A stretch of 64,000 nucleotides of DNA, from NCBI GenBank assembly GCA_963969495.1, contig OZ018326.1:1320631-1384630 (forward strand), given 5' to 3'. Positions 12,979 to 25,950 of the stretch are shown here, piece after piece. Below the pieces are notes generated by a model. That model was given only the letters and a program-made list of their open reading frames with translations. It did not search any database and was not told the origin of the DNA. The stretch is from Ceratothoa steindachneri (lineage: Eukaryota > Arthropoda > Malacostraca > Isopoda > Cymothoidae). Position numbers and translations under genes: made by a program. How positions within the stretch are numbered: position 1 is the stretch's first letter; every line of letters starts with the position of its first letter.

Positions 12979-13735
12979 AATTAATTCACCTAATATGGCT
13001 ACTTATTTTATATGAATAATCCCCTAAGTTGCATTATTCTTATCACTAATTAATAAAAAGTTAGCTGATTTGCGAATATGCTTAATAGGAATTTTGAATG
13101 TGTTTTGTACTATTAATTTTATAGCAGCTCTATTAAACAGCAAGGGTGTAAGTCTTACCCATGTAGCGTTGTTTTGTTTCTTTAAACATAAACATTGACC
13201 GGCAAATATTCAAGCATATACTCGTAATTCTAATTTTATGCACGTCCATTAGATGATTACATCTTGTGGTTAGTTTAACTTAGACCTCTAAAGTTTGTAC
13301 ACAAACATGATGCGTGTATGATTGTCATAATGCTTATTTGTGTAAAGGTATGAGCAAATAATTTATCCCCCGTTGGTCCAAGATAAGGGTCGTAATTACA
13401 TTGCGAGGAGTTCATTGTAAATGAAGAAGCACTGTTATGAAACGCATTTCCTTTGGTTCTTTTGAATTAAAAATTAGTCTAAACTATTATGTATATTTTT
13501 TCCTTCGTCTAAAATATTATTTGGAGTAACTTGGGTTATCTTTAGGAGGGATGATTGAATAAATAATTTTACACCAAAGATTTTACCTTTACATTCATTG
13601 CTATTGAAGTAGCATAGAAGATGAAATTTTATATTCAAATTTTAGGTAACTCTGTGCCTAAAATGCAAGAATGTAAGAAAAAAACTATTTATTTTCTTTA
13701 ATTTTATTTGGTCATTTGCATCATTTAAGTTTTAA

Positions 13736-13956
13736 CTTAGAAATTTCCTTTTATTGAGGCGGTTGGCCTCTAGGCCCCTCTCTATGAGTTGATGGATTAT
13801 CTGTTGTATAAGTTTCGAAAAGTCGAGAAAAATGTTTTTCGTGGCATTTTGGTCATCGTTACTTCTAAGAAATTCAGGTGAGGAACTTAGGTTTATTATG
13901 TGGTTGAACCTTAAGATAATAGGAGAGTGTCCTGATCTAAGTTGGGCTAAAATCAC
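13736..13956 (-). pseudogene. Remnant of a non-LTR retrotransposon, C-terminal region
   Basis: The minus strand reads ILAQLRSGHSPIILRFNHII, which resembles the 'LAQLRSGH...' segment found near the C-terminus of Jockey/I-type reverse transcriptase proteins, close to a cysteine-rich end. The cysteines expected further on are not clear. Nothing upstream, toward 14.5 kb, could be connected to it. Confidence 0.4.
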
Positions 13957-14871
13957 TTAATATCATCTCTATTGTCTACTCTGATTTGTACGTTTGGGGA
14001 AATGTTTGATTTAGATGTATAGCAAAAATCTTTGTGTCGGAGGGGAAAAATAATGTGTATGTACTCATTATTATTTTGACGGGATCCGAAGGTTATTGTA
14101 CTAAACTCTGATTTAATATATTATCAGAACCAGTAGGCATGTACTATTAGGGAGTTTAAATAGCCACTGAACTATTTTGGGTCTGAATAGGGGAGCTTGA
14201 TTTTAGTGATGCCTGTTTGTTTATGTTTCTATAAATTTCTCAGTTTTAGATCAAGGGTGGTGTTTGGTAATATTTTATTGTTATGAGTACCAAATAAATG
14301 AAGTATGAGAGTGGGGTCTGAGCGTGGAGTACCTTCTTTAAGGTTCTCTAGGTTTTCGTTAGTCCGTTTTTTGGTTGCTTGTGTTTATGTATTGTTCCAG
14401 TTCTCCGATGATTTTATATTACATAACTGTTTTGAGGTTTTAAGTGTTTGATTTCTAGTATTCCTGGTTGTGGAGGTCCTAGATTTTGTTTTAGTTCCTA
14501 TCTATATTTTATGCAATGTCAGAATTGTTTTATGAGGTTTGGGATGTATGATGTACTTTAATTCTGAAGTAATGATTGATTTAACTACATGAAGGAAGGG
14601 AACCGAATTTTACACAGTTACCTATGTATTTTTAAAGGATGTCTGGTGCAGCAGGGGCAACAATGTTACAGCGGACATCTGTGAGATTGACCAATACCTT
14701 CTGCCGCTGCATGATCAGCGGGTGAATTACTTCCGCACTTTTCTACTTTATTTTACTTAAGCACTCTTTTGTGAGTCTATCCAACAAACTTCCTGGCAAA
14801 GATATTCTTCCTGAACCCCCAATGAGATTTTACCTTGAACACTCACTCAACCTTCTTATCCACTCTTAAGG
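13957..14871. other. No supported gene
   Basis: AT-rich until about 14.6 kb, then less so toward the LINE that follows. The last 200 bases may be the LINE's own 5' part, but I cannot align them to a protein. Confidence 0.5.
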
Positions 14872-16155
14872 CATTTCCACCGACCTATCAGTCTGACTTC
14901 GATAGTCGGTAAACTCATGGAAAGCATCATGGTGGACAAAGTGACGTCTTATTTAGAGTCAAACCTGCTACTGAGGAGTACCCAGCACGGTTTCCGAAGG
15001 CAACTGTCATGCCTGACGAACCTTGTGGAATTCTTCCACTTCGTTTTCAGTGAGCACGATCGGGACAAGGTGGTGGATGTGGTCTACCTAGACTTTCAGA
15101 AAGCCTTCGATAAGGTACCACACCGCCGCCTTCTCCGGAAAGTGCGAGCGCTTGGCATAGACGGAAAGGTAGCCGGCTGGATCGAGAACTGGCTAAGTGT
15201 CAGACGGCAACGGGTGGTGGTGAATGGACAGTCCTCTGAGTGGGTGCCCGTTACTAGCGGGGTGCCTCAAGGTTCTGTCCTGGGACCACTACTATTCATC
15301 ATCTACGTCAACGACATGGACGGTGACATGGTTGCCAAGATTTCCAAATTTGCCGACGATACCAAGCTTGGTATGAACGTTGCAAAGGATGGAAATACTG
15401 CCCGCCTGCAGGAAGATCTTGGGAAGATTGGGGAGTGGTCGGACACGTGGCAAATGCCTTATAACGTAGGGAAATGCAAAGTGATGCATATCGGCCACAA
15501 AAACCCTCAATCTCGGTATATCCTTAAGGGCAGTGCTATGGAACCCACCGACACTAAGAAGGACTTTGGTGTAACAATCACTAGTCACCTCAAGTTCTCG
15601 AAACAGTGCATTGAGGCGGAGAAAAAGGCCCAAAGGATGCTAGGCTATATTAAGCGCCAGTTTGGTTATCGGAACCAGGAGATTGTACTGTGCCTGTACA
15701 ACTCACTTGTCCGACCGCACCTGGAGTATGCCGTACAATTTTGGAGTCCTTCATTGTGAAAGGACTTCGCGAGATTCGAACGCGTACAAGCCAGGGCAAC
15801 CAAGCTGATTACCTCTATCCGACATAAAAGTTATGAGGATAGACTAAGGAAATTAGATCTGTTTACACTGGAAACCCGTAGACTGCGTGGTCAGCTCATC
15901 GAAGTCTTCAATGTTGACAATGTTGACTACCGGGTTATTTTCACACTGAGTGAGAACAGAACGCGCAATCACGGCTTCAAACTTGAACTGAAGCGTTACA
16001 ACCGCAATCTGTGTGAAAATTTTTTCACCTACAGTATCTGCGGTAAGTGAAACGCACTTCCAGTGGAAGTTGTCAACAGTGAATCTGTTGACCAGTTCCA
16101 GTCAAGACTAGATAAAGTCTTGAAAAGCGGCCGTTCAGGGACGCAAAACAACTGA
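14872..16155 (+). pseudogene. CR1/Jockey-type LINE reverse transcriptase, 5'-truncated, two in-frame stops
   Basis: One frame runs from HRPISLTSIVGKLME (the 'YRPISLTS' block) to a final stop at 16155. Premature stops are at 15757 (TGA after WSPSL) and 16048 (TGA where the family has the W of 'wNaLP'). RT landmarks in order are VYLDFQKAFDKVPH, SGVPQGSVLGPLLF, the catalytic box KFADDTKLG, KCKVMHIGH and LGYIKRQF. The C-terminal 'vQ.RATKLI...YE.RL..L.L..LE.RRLRGqLIEVF' and 'nALP.eVV.....FqsRLDK' blocks follow. The element copies itself by target-primed reverse transcription of its own RNA. ORF1 and the endonuclease are missing. The single continuous frame with only two stops suggests a fairly recent insertion. 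It is richer in G+C than the surrounding intron. Confidence 0.9.
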
Positions 16156-18620
16156 GCAGCCATGTGCCTGTTCGATTGCTAGTGCAAAGGTACCCTCTTT
16201 GAATGCACCGTAAAGTCTCCTAGGGTACTTACTTTCCTTGTTACTCCTCGTTGCTCTCCCTAAAAAACCCTTTATCCCTCCTTCGATATCCATTGTATCG
16301 ATCCTGAATGCCAAATGAACTCTCTCTGTATCTACCTTGAGAAATCCTGAACATAATCAGCATATAAAGAAAAAAACTTTAACCTGTCTTAAACCAACTA
16401 CAGACTTTACACATACTTTAATTTTTATAGTACTCTAATAGCATCTATAACACCATAAAATACTCTAATTTTACATGAGAACAGACGTTAATGTGTTAAA
16501 ATAGAGCATAAAATGTTAAAACATAGTGTAACATAGTATATATGAGAATAGAGTAACCCGAATGTTTATGTAATTTTTTTCCTAGATTACTGAGATTTAT
16601 AGAGTTAGATACAATATAAATAATACAGTAATATTAATCGTTGTCTAAAAAATACAGTATCTTACTGGTTGATATGCTTCCTGGAAATATCTTCAAATTT
16701 TACATTAAGTATAACTTTTACAGTTTAACTTTTATATGGATTAGTTGGCAAATTTACTATTTATAGAATTTTAAATCATTTATCTTAATTGATGATTATT
16801 TAGACTGTCGTGGTATGACATTACATTATATCAATACCATATTATATCTTTGAGAGAGGACCAATAACTTGAAAGCGAACCGACAAAAGGGACGGAAATC
16901 CACGCGTTCAGAGGGGCTGAGTAACGAGAGTGTGCAACGAGGTCAGGCAAATTATGGACACTGGCAAAGTTCAAGGTTATTTAAAGAGACGTATAAAAAT
17001 AGAATTTTATTTCCCCGCAAAAAATTAATAAGAGATTTGAAGGGTAAAATTACCTTAGATAATTAACGGGCAAACATCACATCAATAAAGGAAGGAGGGG
17101 GGGGGGGAGATTAACTCAATTGGGTTACTGAAGGGGGGAGGGTGGTTGGCTTACGGATGTCTTCTGTCGTGAGGTGAGACCGCTTGGACTTCAGAGCGGG
17201 AGGTTGGAGTGATGACGGTTCTCCAAAAGAAAGGGGGGAGGGTAACTTCCCGTCCAGGGGAGAATATTTCGGCTACCCGAAATAAGGAGAGCTTCGATAG
17301 GAGTTGATGAAAGAAGTCGGAAAAAACACTCGGGGCGATCGTTCAGTGGAATTACCTCCTGGCTGAGGCTAATTCCAAATACACAAAATAGTCCAGCTGT
17401 CACTTTGCTTTGTTGCTGGCACTTGACTCGGAACCATAGGGAAATCTTCTGGGTTCTGGCAAGAATCCTCAACTCTGTGTGTCTTCCGGGGAGTCAAGCA
17501 TTATTTATATCCGAGGCTCTCCCCCCGGAGTTGGGGGTTAGCGGGAAACAGCTTTACTCTCGAAGGGCCTCGAATCTTCTGGCAGAGCTATTTTAGCCCG
17601 CATAAAGAGGAATCGTGTGGGACTCGATTTAAGGCTACCGCTTGTGGAGGGGGCGGGGGAGGTAGGCTTACCACTTTAGTCCTAGATGGGCTTTTTGCTG
17701 CACATGGGAGTTCCTTTCTGCTAAAGATCTTCCACGTGAGGATTCCCTCACATAGATATTCAGCTTATACGATATTATGAAATTATTTGCAACCTGAAAA
17801 TTTCTTTGAAAGCAAGTTAACATCAATTTCTTAGAAAGAGTAAACTTTATGGCCAATTGCTTCCATATATATCGCATAAATATATTTGGTCACAAAGAAG
17901 CCTCTTATATACGCAATTTGAGGCGGGCCAAAATATGAAAAATCCAAATATAATTTTTTATAAAATACTAGGCCAAGAATAAGGGCAATATATTATATCG
18001 CCTGTATATTTAAAGGTTTATTATATTTTCAATCTTTATAAAGCAAACATTATTTGAAGTGACTCACCAAAAGCTTTCATATTTATTGTCCAACTGTACG
18101 TGGGAGAAGTTATAATGGGCCATAGTGTTATGTAAATACAGTTAATAAAGAAAATTATCACGTTCTTAGAAATTATTAAAAATAAAAGTTTAAAATATTA
18201 TTATATGGGGTAATGAATGTCCAAAAACTTTAGTATTTTTGAAAAAGAAGAGTAAGTATTAACAAAATAAAACAAGATTCTACTGGTATCTAATTTTAAT
18301 TGCTAGTCATTCAGGTCACCCCAATAGTTTGTTTGATTTTCGATAATTTATTCTCTCTCTTCCAATCTAATTTAGCTAGCACTATATCTTTCAAGTTGGA
18401 TAAAACATTCGTTTTTCTTTCAGTACAAAGAAGCTTCAAATATATAAAAGTTCTTTTTTATATCTATAATCTTGGTCAGCAGGTTTTAATATTCAAGAGA
18501 ATCTATTAAGACAAAAGTACTTTCAAATGTGATGCAATAATCAAAGACATTCTGCTTTAACTAGTGAAAGATAGGCTTTTAATAACAATGCACTCTTTTA
18601 TAAAGTACGACAATTTTAAT
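16156..18620. other. No supported gene; G-rich island at about 16.86-17.72 kb
   Basis: The first part probably includes the LINE 3' UTR. The island holds G runs (17097-17107, 17132-17140) and small frames without recognisable domains. Its composition resembles the islands at 11.6-12.6, 32.6-33.4 and 40.9-41.9 kb, so these may be relics of LTR-type elements. I saw no terminal repeats to prove it. Confidence 0.4.
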
Positions 18621-18629
18621 AACTATAAC

Positions 18630-19515
18630 TACATAACAAAGTTGAACAAGATCTCTGACCAAAATGTAGTGTGCTTTCATTTATTCTAATTTAAGACCTT
18701 ACGACCTTCAAAAAATTCATAAATTCCTCAAATAACCTAAAGAGGATCTCAAATCAATTATATCCGAAAGAAAAGGTGAAACAACATAAGGGTCTCGAAT
18801 TTAGTAAGAATCGGCAGAATAGATATGATGTTAGTGCCAAAACAAAATAATGCCTCGGCTAACCTTTCGAGGGCTTTGACAATTATATTATTCGAAACGA
18901 AATGTAAAACAATTTTTAGGGTTGTAAATCTGGTTAGAATCGGCAGAATAGTTATGATGTTATTGAAAGAATAATTCCCGAGCTAGGCTTGGGAGGAATT
19001 TGGAGATAATATTATTCGAAAGAGAATGTAAAACAACATAAGGCTTTCAAATATCTTTAGAATCGGCCGAATAGTTATAATGTTATTGCTAAAACAAAAT
19101 AATTCGCGGGCTAACCTTGGAAGGACCTTGTCAATTATATCATTCGAAAAAGAATGAAAAACAACATAATGTTTAAATTTCTTTAGAATCCGCCGAATAG
19201 TTATGATGTTATTGCCAAAACAATCTAATTCCCTGGCTATCCTTTGGAGGACTTTGGCAGTTATACCATCCGTACAAGAATGTAAAACAACAGAAAGGTT
19301 TTAAATATGTCTTAAGAGTTATGATGTTATTGATAAAAAAAATAATTCCCGGACTAGGATTGGGAGGACTTTGTCAATTATATCATTCGAAAGAGAATGT
19401 AAAACAGCATAGGGGTTTCAAATTTTGTTAAAACCAGCCGTAGAGTTATGATGTTATTGCCATAAGGGTTTTAAATTTTGTTTGAATCAGATGAATAGTG
19501 ATTATGTTATTGTTA
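18630..19515 (+). repeat. 125-bp tandem repeat array (about six full units plus a partial one) with its own 5' flank
   Basis: The landmark GTTATGATGTTAT or a close variant recurs near 18823, 18948, 19072, 19198, 19317, 19443 and 19497, giving a period of 119-126 bp. Each unit contains AGAATCGGC-GAATAG, TTCCCGGGCTA-like and ATTCGAAAGAGAATGTAAAA segments. The 5' flank (about 18650-18710, CTTATTCTAATTT-like, ACCTTACGACC) is shared with the inverted copy at 39.7 kb, so flank and array move together as one element. No coding capacity is visible. Confidence 0.85.
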
Positions 19516-19824
19516 AGTCCCTTAACAAAGTAAGTAACTATATCATAGTTATATGAAGTGGGAAGACCGCCTCTCACTTTCATATAGATAGGTAGATAGA
19601 TAACACAGGCCTGCGTTTGAAAAAAAATTTTATGTTCCCCAGGATTTCTTTGTGGTTTCTTAATGAATCCAACCTCCTGAGCTCAAAAATGAATGTATAT
19701 TTGTTCAATCAGGTCAGATTTTCTCAGTACAGCATACACCATTTTCATTGAGATTACCTCATTTTTTCTGAATTTCTTAAAAAAAACAACTTTCTCTATC
19801 TAATAATGCATTATTACTGTTATA

Positions 19825-20648
19825 TCATATAAACAGGAATACACGTATGTAAACTATAATTCTTTTAATAAACAAAAAATAAAAGAATGCAACATAATAA
19901 AGAAAATAATTATAATTTCGAAGAACAGACGCCCTTGCCGATTTTCGTTTGTGCCTGTCATCTGGTGCATCACGCTTCAAACACCAACAGTAGTCAGCAA
20001 GCGTGTTTCCGTTACATTTACACTGGTACCTGGATTCCATTGTTTTTATGTCCTGGTGGAATCTTTGCCCCTGTTCTTTGCTGTAATCCCCACAGTTGTC
20101 GGGAAAATAATCCAGATGGGACTGTAAAAAGTGTATCTTTATAGACATTCGAGCTCCCAAATGTTTGAGACTTGTTAAGAGCTGATTGACCAGGGCAACA
20201 TATTCTTCTAGGCTTCTTTTATTGCCTAGAAAATTGTTAACTAGAGCTTTGAATGCTTTCCAGGCATCTTTTTCTACGTCCTTCATTGATGCATCAAATT
20301 GCTGATCAAGTTCCTGATTTGAAGTCCATCAAAAATTCCCCCATGGAGCTTAGCGTCACTGATTTGTGCAAATTTTTGAAGAAGAAATTTAAAAGCTTGG
20401 CCTACTTTATTAAGGGTTTTGACATAATTTTTCATTATGCCAAGCTTTATATTCAGTGGAGGGAGGAGTATTTTTTGAGGAGGCACTAAAGGTTCAGCTA
20501 TCACATTGTTTGATCTAATTCTAAATGCTTCTCGTGGAGGCCAAACCTTCTTCTCATAGTGCATACTATCTGCACGACTGTCCCATAAACATAGCAAACA
20601 GGGATGCTTCGTGTAGCCTGTTTGCTTCCCAAGCGTAAGAGACACTAC
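19825..20648 (-). pseudogene. Unnamed repeated protein family, copy 2 (best preserved; one frameshift)
   Basis: The frame opens directly after an acceptor-like TTTTTTTCAG and reads VVSLTLGKQTGYTKHPCLLC, then LWDSRAD, VPPQKILLPPLNIKLGIMKN and GIFDGLQIRNL. A small deletion near 20,300 shifts frame, and the second part reads DVEKDAWKAFKALVNNFLGN, KIHFLQSHLDYFPDNCGDYS, KEQGQRFHQDIKTMESRYQ and ADYCWCLKRD to a stop at 19825. This is the C-terminal two thirds of the family; the N-terminal part is absent upstream on the minus strand. An intron may have separated it, or the copy is truncated. The cysteine pair CLLC, the SHLD and the FHQD residues are conserved among such proteins. Function is unknown; a transposase is my guess. 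Confidence 0.75.
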
Positions 20649-20799
20649 CTGAAAAAAATTTAGCACGGTATGTAAATTCAGTGTAATATTTCTAAAAACA
20701 AATTTAAAGTAATATTTCTTAAAACAATAAGAATATGAATATGTACTGAAAAATCCTGTATGCCGATGCATTAAATCATCGTATTGGAACTAATTGGAT

Positions 20800-21025
20800 A
20801 TATGTACATCTTTTTTTGAGTTTATTGAGTTGTGTTGTATACCTTCTCAATTAGGATAAGTTCCCCATTAACCCAATAGGATGCATTAACCTATAGGGAC
20901 ACACTTCAACAAAAAATATAACTCAAAAATGACTCATGATTTCCAGATTTGAATTCTTGTAAAATGTAAGTTGACCAAAAGGTGTATACAAGTATTAACA
21001 AGTAAAAATGAAAATGTCAATATCA
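20800..21025. other. AT-rich spacer
   Basis: I see no coding or structural signal between the unnamed-family copy and the next repeat block. Confidence 0.5.
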
Positions 21026-21195
21026 AAAAGCAAGAAGCATCCTTCAACGTCAGATTGCACCGTGTAGCGAACTAACAGACAGGATTCCGTTGCGCCGACT
21101 GCCTGATCACCTTGACTTAGTGCCCCATCTACCGACTAAGTGTCATTGGTGCCATAGCCATAGTTACAAGGCAAGAAGGGGGCACAAATCGAACA
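21026..21195 (+). repeat. Dispersed about-165-bp repeat block, copy A
   Basis: It begins GAAGCATCCTTCAACGTCAG and contains CCGTTGCGCCGACTGCCTGA and GCCATAGCCATAGTTACAAG. The same block is at 28453-28630 with small indels (for example 15-20 bp present there but missing here). In the second location it sits directly before 125-bp units, so it may belong to the same composite element. Confidence 0.85.
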
Positions 21196-21539
21196 CCAGC
21201 GACCTTGTTAGGATTTTACAACAGTAAGGTGCTAGCTCAGAAACCTCTGGAGGGCAACATCTCTAAATCCATCGTGGAACATAGTGGCCTTCTTCCAGAG
21301 CATGGCACGAGTGCAGACTACGAGACTCCTTTCAATGAAACTCTTAGGACTAAAGAATTACAAAATGAAACTCTGAGGGCTAAAGATTCACAAAATCATA
21401 TTATCACGAAAACCACATTGATTGAATACGTCGAACAAACAACACAACTTGCAAGTACGACCTTTGGTCGTAAAGGGCATTTAGACTGTCAGCTTTATTT
21501 TGTGGTGGCACGAGCAACCTGCCCTTCTTAGGCAGGTCG

Positions 21540-23420
21540 ATTTTTCATTTACTTTTCAATTATTAGTGAAATAAAACGAAGTAACTTTGGGTTTGGTCTG
21601 TAATTAAGATAAAAACCTTATGGTTCGTGTACGATATTGAAGACGGGAACTTTAGGCTTCATTTGAGCAGTTTTAGTGCAAATTATTCTGGCACTCAGCT
21701 TGAAAGAATATTTAGCATTTAGGATATCCCTCATTGAAAAAATTGAGCTAGAATACATTGTTATATTTCTGTATCAATTTTAGTTAGAGTAGGCATTGTT
21801 TATTTCTTATGGAAACGGGCTAATATTGGTCATGCACTTAGTGGTTTTAGTAAGTCAGTTTGAGCTTCCCCCTTGATCACTCTTAGTGATCTTAGAAACA
21901 AATAATAATACCCTATTACCCCATTTCCTCCTAACTCCCTCTTCTTCTGACACCAGAGATTCGAACCCGCGTTTAAGACGATGGATCAAATCCCTACAAA
22001 CCCACCAAATCTCACACTTTCACCCAACACATAAAACACTGTGTACCCACGCGCTTTGAACATAACACGTCTAGTAACATTATTGTGGGGAAATCGATAC
22101 CCACCATAATAACAGATGCCTCTTTGGATACCACAACGTCCTTACGCTAGGAGGTGTCACCCGATTAATTACCCCCCCTTCCCTCTCTCCCTTCGACTTG
22201 CTGCCCACCAGAACGCCTCCTTCAACCACGAGAAGTACGGATCAACAGATTTCTGTGCCAGCGAGCATAACAATACGAAGGGGAGGAGACTAGGTACAAT
22301 AACAATGTTTAAACAGGTACTATTTTCCGTAAGATTTGGGATCTAGTTTCGCATAATAGACGAAATTATAGGAGCTGCGACTAAAAGCCAGAAGATGCTT
22401 GAGGGCTAAGTGAAAGACGCTCGGAGAAGCGTCGTTAGAGGAGCGAGGCTTAATTCATAAACCCTCATCACCACTTCCCCTACCACCAGTAGATCAGTGA
22501 AGTATATAGGTGGATAACTGAAGAAGAAGGGGAGATCTAGTTAGAGATCTAAACGAAGAAGTCCGGCGGCAGTGCCCGGCAATCAAAGAAAGGAACAGAG
22601 AAGAAGTTCATTCTGAGCTAGTTCCTGGTGATCAAACCGAAAAATTACCCCCTTTTGTATCGAGGATCACTCTCATACATCTCTCGTCAGAGGAAGCCCC
22701 TACCTTGGTTTGCAACAAAAACCAGAGATAGTCCTCACCATTGAGGAATACCCAAGGTATTGCTCATCACTGAGAACCATCTCAAAATTGCCCCGAAGAT
22801 TGGAAAAAACATACCTTCACCGTCCCGTTGTCTAAATCATCTGATTAAGATAACGTGCTTAACGGCATCCGTCACCCTCACCAAAATCACCTGTTGCTCC
22901 AAGTATGCCTCCTCGCCAGACAAACGGCTTGGTGTCTGCGAACATGCCTAACCGCAAACCATTTTCCCCTCTGCATAAGATCCAAGGCCAAGGTCATTCT
23001 TCAGCCGGATTCACGTGTAGTTTTTTAAAGATAAAGAAATTCAATTATTTGTGTGTTCAATTAGCGTCCAATATTAAACTGAGCTTGGGGGTCAACCATT
23101 ACTTTATATTCATTTAGTTTAAATTTGTAACTCTAACACATGACTCGTTTATTAATAGATGTAGCGTTTGTTTTCAACATTTCATTTTTTTATGTTGTAA
23201 TTAAATATATATTTTTGCTTAGAAGTGTTTAACTCAATCGTCGAAACGCTGCACATGGCACTATAAATCCTCAAAGATAAAATAACGTAAAATAATATAG
23301 CACTCTTAGAGAAAACGCAATAAAGGAGTTATTGAAGTACGTAACAAACCTACGTACACCAACTCAGCCCTTACAATACCAAGACAATTATCAAAACAAG
23401 TGTGTAAATTAATAGGAACA
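21540..23420. other. No supported gene
   Basis: Mixed sequence with a more G+C-rich part at about 21.9-23.0 kb. The small open frames there lack recognisable domains. It may be the 5' part of the retroelement that follows. Confidence 0.4.
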
Positions 23421-23429
23421 CTAAATGAC

Positions 23430-25950
23430 GTATGGGTAGAACCTCACTTCAACACATAGTTTAATGTTCTAGAAGAATACTTCCGCCGCGAACCCACGAT
23501 AGTTCCAACTGACCAAGACAAAATCACAGACGTAAATGGTTTGTACACGAATCAGAAGAAAATGCCCAGTTGGGGTTAAATACTAACCTAGTTTAAAAAA
23601 GGCAACAATATGGCGAGCTTTCAAAGAGGTGCTCCGCCACCATTACAAACAAATTAATGAAGAAGAGCCCTTGACTGGATTAGCTGCAGTATTCGCTCTG
23701 AACTTTAATAAAGACAAGAAAGAGGATATACACCCGTTTACATTCAGTGTACATAAAACAGTCGGGGAAGCTCTTACAGCAGTAGAAACCTCACTAAACT
23801 TCCGGTGTAGTAATATGAAAGAGCTATGGAATCTATTATCTACAACTGCAATTTACGTAAACATTTTCCCTGCTGCACAAAAGTAATTCCCGAATAAAAT
23901 TAAGTTAGATATGGATAATAACATTCTTTTAATCAAAATGAGAGATGATAAACCAGAGGCTTTTGGCTAACGGCTACAAGAACCAACCAGTCTTATCTAC
24001 TTAGCTCCAAGTATTCGATATATACATGCGCAAGATCATACTAGATAAGAACCAGGGTATGCGAACGATAGAAATGATAATTGAAGGGATAGTCTACTTA
24101 AGAATGATAAACGTGCAAACACTCGCAGGGTAGAGAGGTGTTTTAACTGTGACCGAGTTATACACAGGATGATACACGCAGAGAAAGCCCAAGGTTTCAT
24201 GATTGTGAGATCAAGAGACACTATGCTACTGAATGTAGAAATCCCCCATACTATTCTCTATGCCATGAGAACGGACACCGGAGAGGTAAAACCCCAAAAT
24301 GTGAAAGTTACAGCCGAGCACCTGTAGCACTGAGAATATAATGGTGTTTCCATCGAAACCATCACAACGAATTCGTACTGATTGAACACAAAATCGATTC
24401 ATAGGGTCGAGTACAAAGAACATTCGTGTAGTTGGGTCCTAACGAGACGATATTCCCACTGCTTATGAAGAAGAAAAGGGATATCCTGAGATTTACCCGG
24501 TGGTTGAGTGCCTGTACTATACGGAACTTTTTTTAAGGAGACGCCCTCTGCCCGACGGAGGACCTTCTCAGTATTAAGTAAATCACTTCCCATTTTGCTA
24601 GTACCAATAAACCCATTACAAGAACTAGTATGAAGAGGACGACTAAGCATTCTTGAGTAAATTGGTAACTTGGTAGCCAGGCAGGTATCATATCACCAAA
24701 TCTCGTGTTAGATCTATTGACGCGCAAGGAAGCGAAATCCCTACATTTGGGGAACTAGAATTTTATTTAGGGGTTGATGATAATGCGTAAACAATCTTAA
24801 TTCAAATTGTAGATATTGGGGATGGTTGTTATGATAAAAAATGCTTGGGAATTATACCCAGCCGGTAGGTAAGTTCGAGGTAGAAGAAATACACGTGCGT
24901 TGACCAATGGAAAAGCACAATCTTTACGCGAGTCAAGTGCATCGAACCTCAAGGAGGAGGATGTATCTACAGAGCTATTTGAGGGCACAGATGCAGCCGA
25001 GTTGAGTGATGCCTTTTGAGACAGTTTGCCGGATATAGAGGTGCCGAAAATGTCTAAGGATGGAACTAACAGTCGTTGTGACGACTAAACGAGATTTATG
25101 TGTTGCATGACGAGCTAAGAGAGCCATCACTCTGTACTATTAACGATGGGCTACGAGAGCCATGTGGAGTCATTTTGAGTGTATGAAAGAAATTAGAGTC
25201 CATGAGTTGAGTCACAGAGTAAATAAAGTGTTTCATTCCTCAGATATAGGGTTGAATCAAGAGAGCCGTATGGTGGACCCTGTTAATGAGAGTATAAAAA
25301 ATTATGGTCACGTGACGATCCGTGAGGAAATAGATTATGTGTTTAAAAATAATTTACCTTGTGAATTTGGGTGAAGTACTAATAGAGCTCACAGTGGAAA
25401 TTAAAAACCGAGTAGAATTGTGTGTTCCAGAAAATGTAGAAATACAGCCCCATGAAAGAGTTTGTTTTATTGTAAAAATAAACGGTGTAAATGGAGGAAA
25501 TACTAAACTTGAGGAAGGGTCATATGTTATAAAAAAAAAGATGCATAAACAGAGGACTATTTTTTGCCGAGACAATTGGTCATAAAGATGATAGGTCAAT
25601 TCTTGCTGAAATATTAAATAGCGGATCGCGTATAATTGAGTTAATAGATGGTCAGAGAGTCAGCTATGCGACCAGAGTTAAATCCACCCTGGACAACCAG
25701 GAAAGGTCTCCCCCAAGAATCCTTAGTTATAGATGGAGAGCCAAGAAAGGGTTGCTCCAAAGATTCCTAGTTTAAAAGGCGAGAGCCAAATAAATTCTGC
25801 TCCTGGAAATTTAATTAGGTTAGAGACCGGCAAAAGTGGCGCTCTTCCAAAAGATTTCTTGTTCTCAAAGCCGGTGATAGCCGAAAAACATTCTCGTTCG
25901 GAGACAAGTTACGCCGAAATCCATGAAAAGATGCTTTGTTCGAGAGTGTA
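23430..25950 (+). pseudogene. Decayed LTR-retroelement gag/protease-like region
   Basis: No frame stays open for long. At about 24180-24330 the plus strand, across frames, reads RCFNCD and then RHYATECRNPPYSLCHENGH, which matches the style of a CCHC zinc-knuckle nucleocapsid. Upstream (23629-23886) is an 85-residue frame that could be capsid-like. Downstream, 25337-25585 reads VELCVPENVEIQPHERV and VKINGVNGG, and later LAEILNSGSRIIEL, which resembles the spacer after a retropepsin in Gypsy-type polyproteins. No reverse transcriptase follows. I am confident only that this is an old retroelement. Confidence 0.45.

Noticed and set aside
15292..15633. 113-residue minus-strand frame
   Set aside because: Antisense shadow of the LINE reverse transcriptase on the plus strand.
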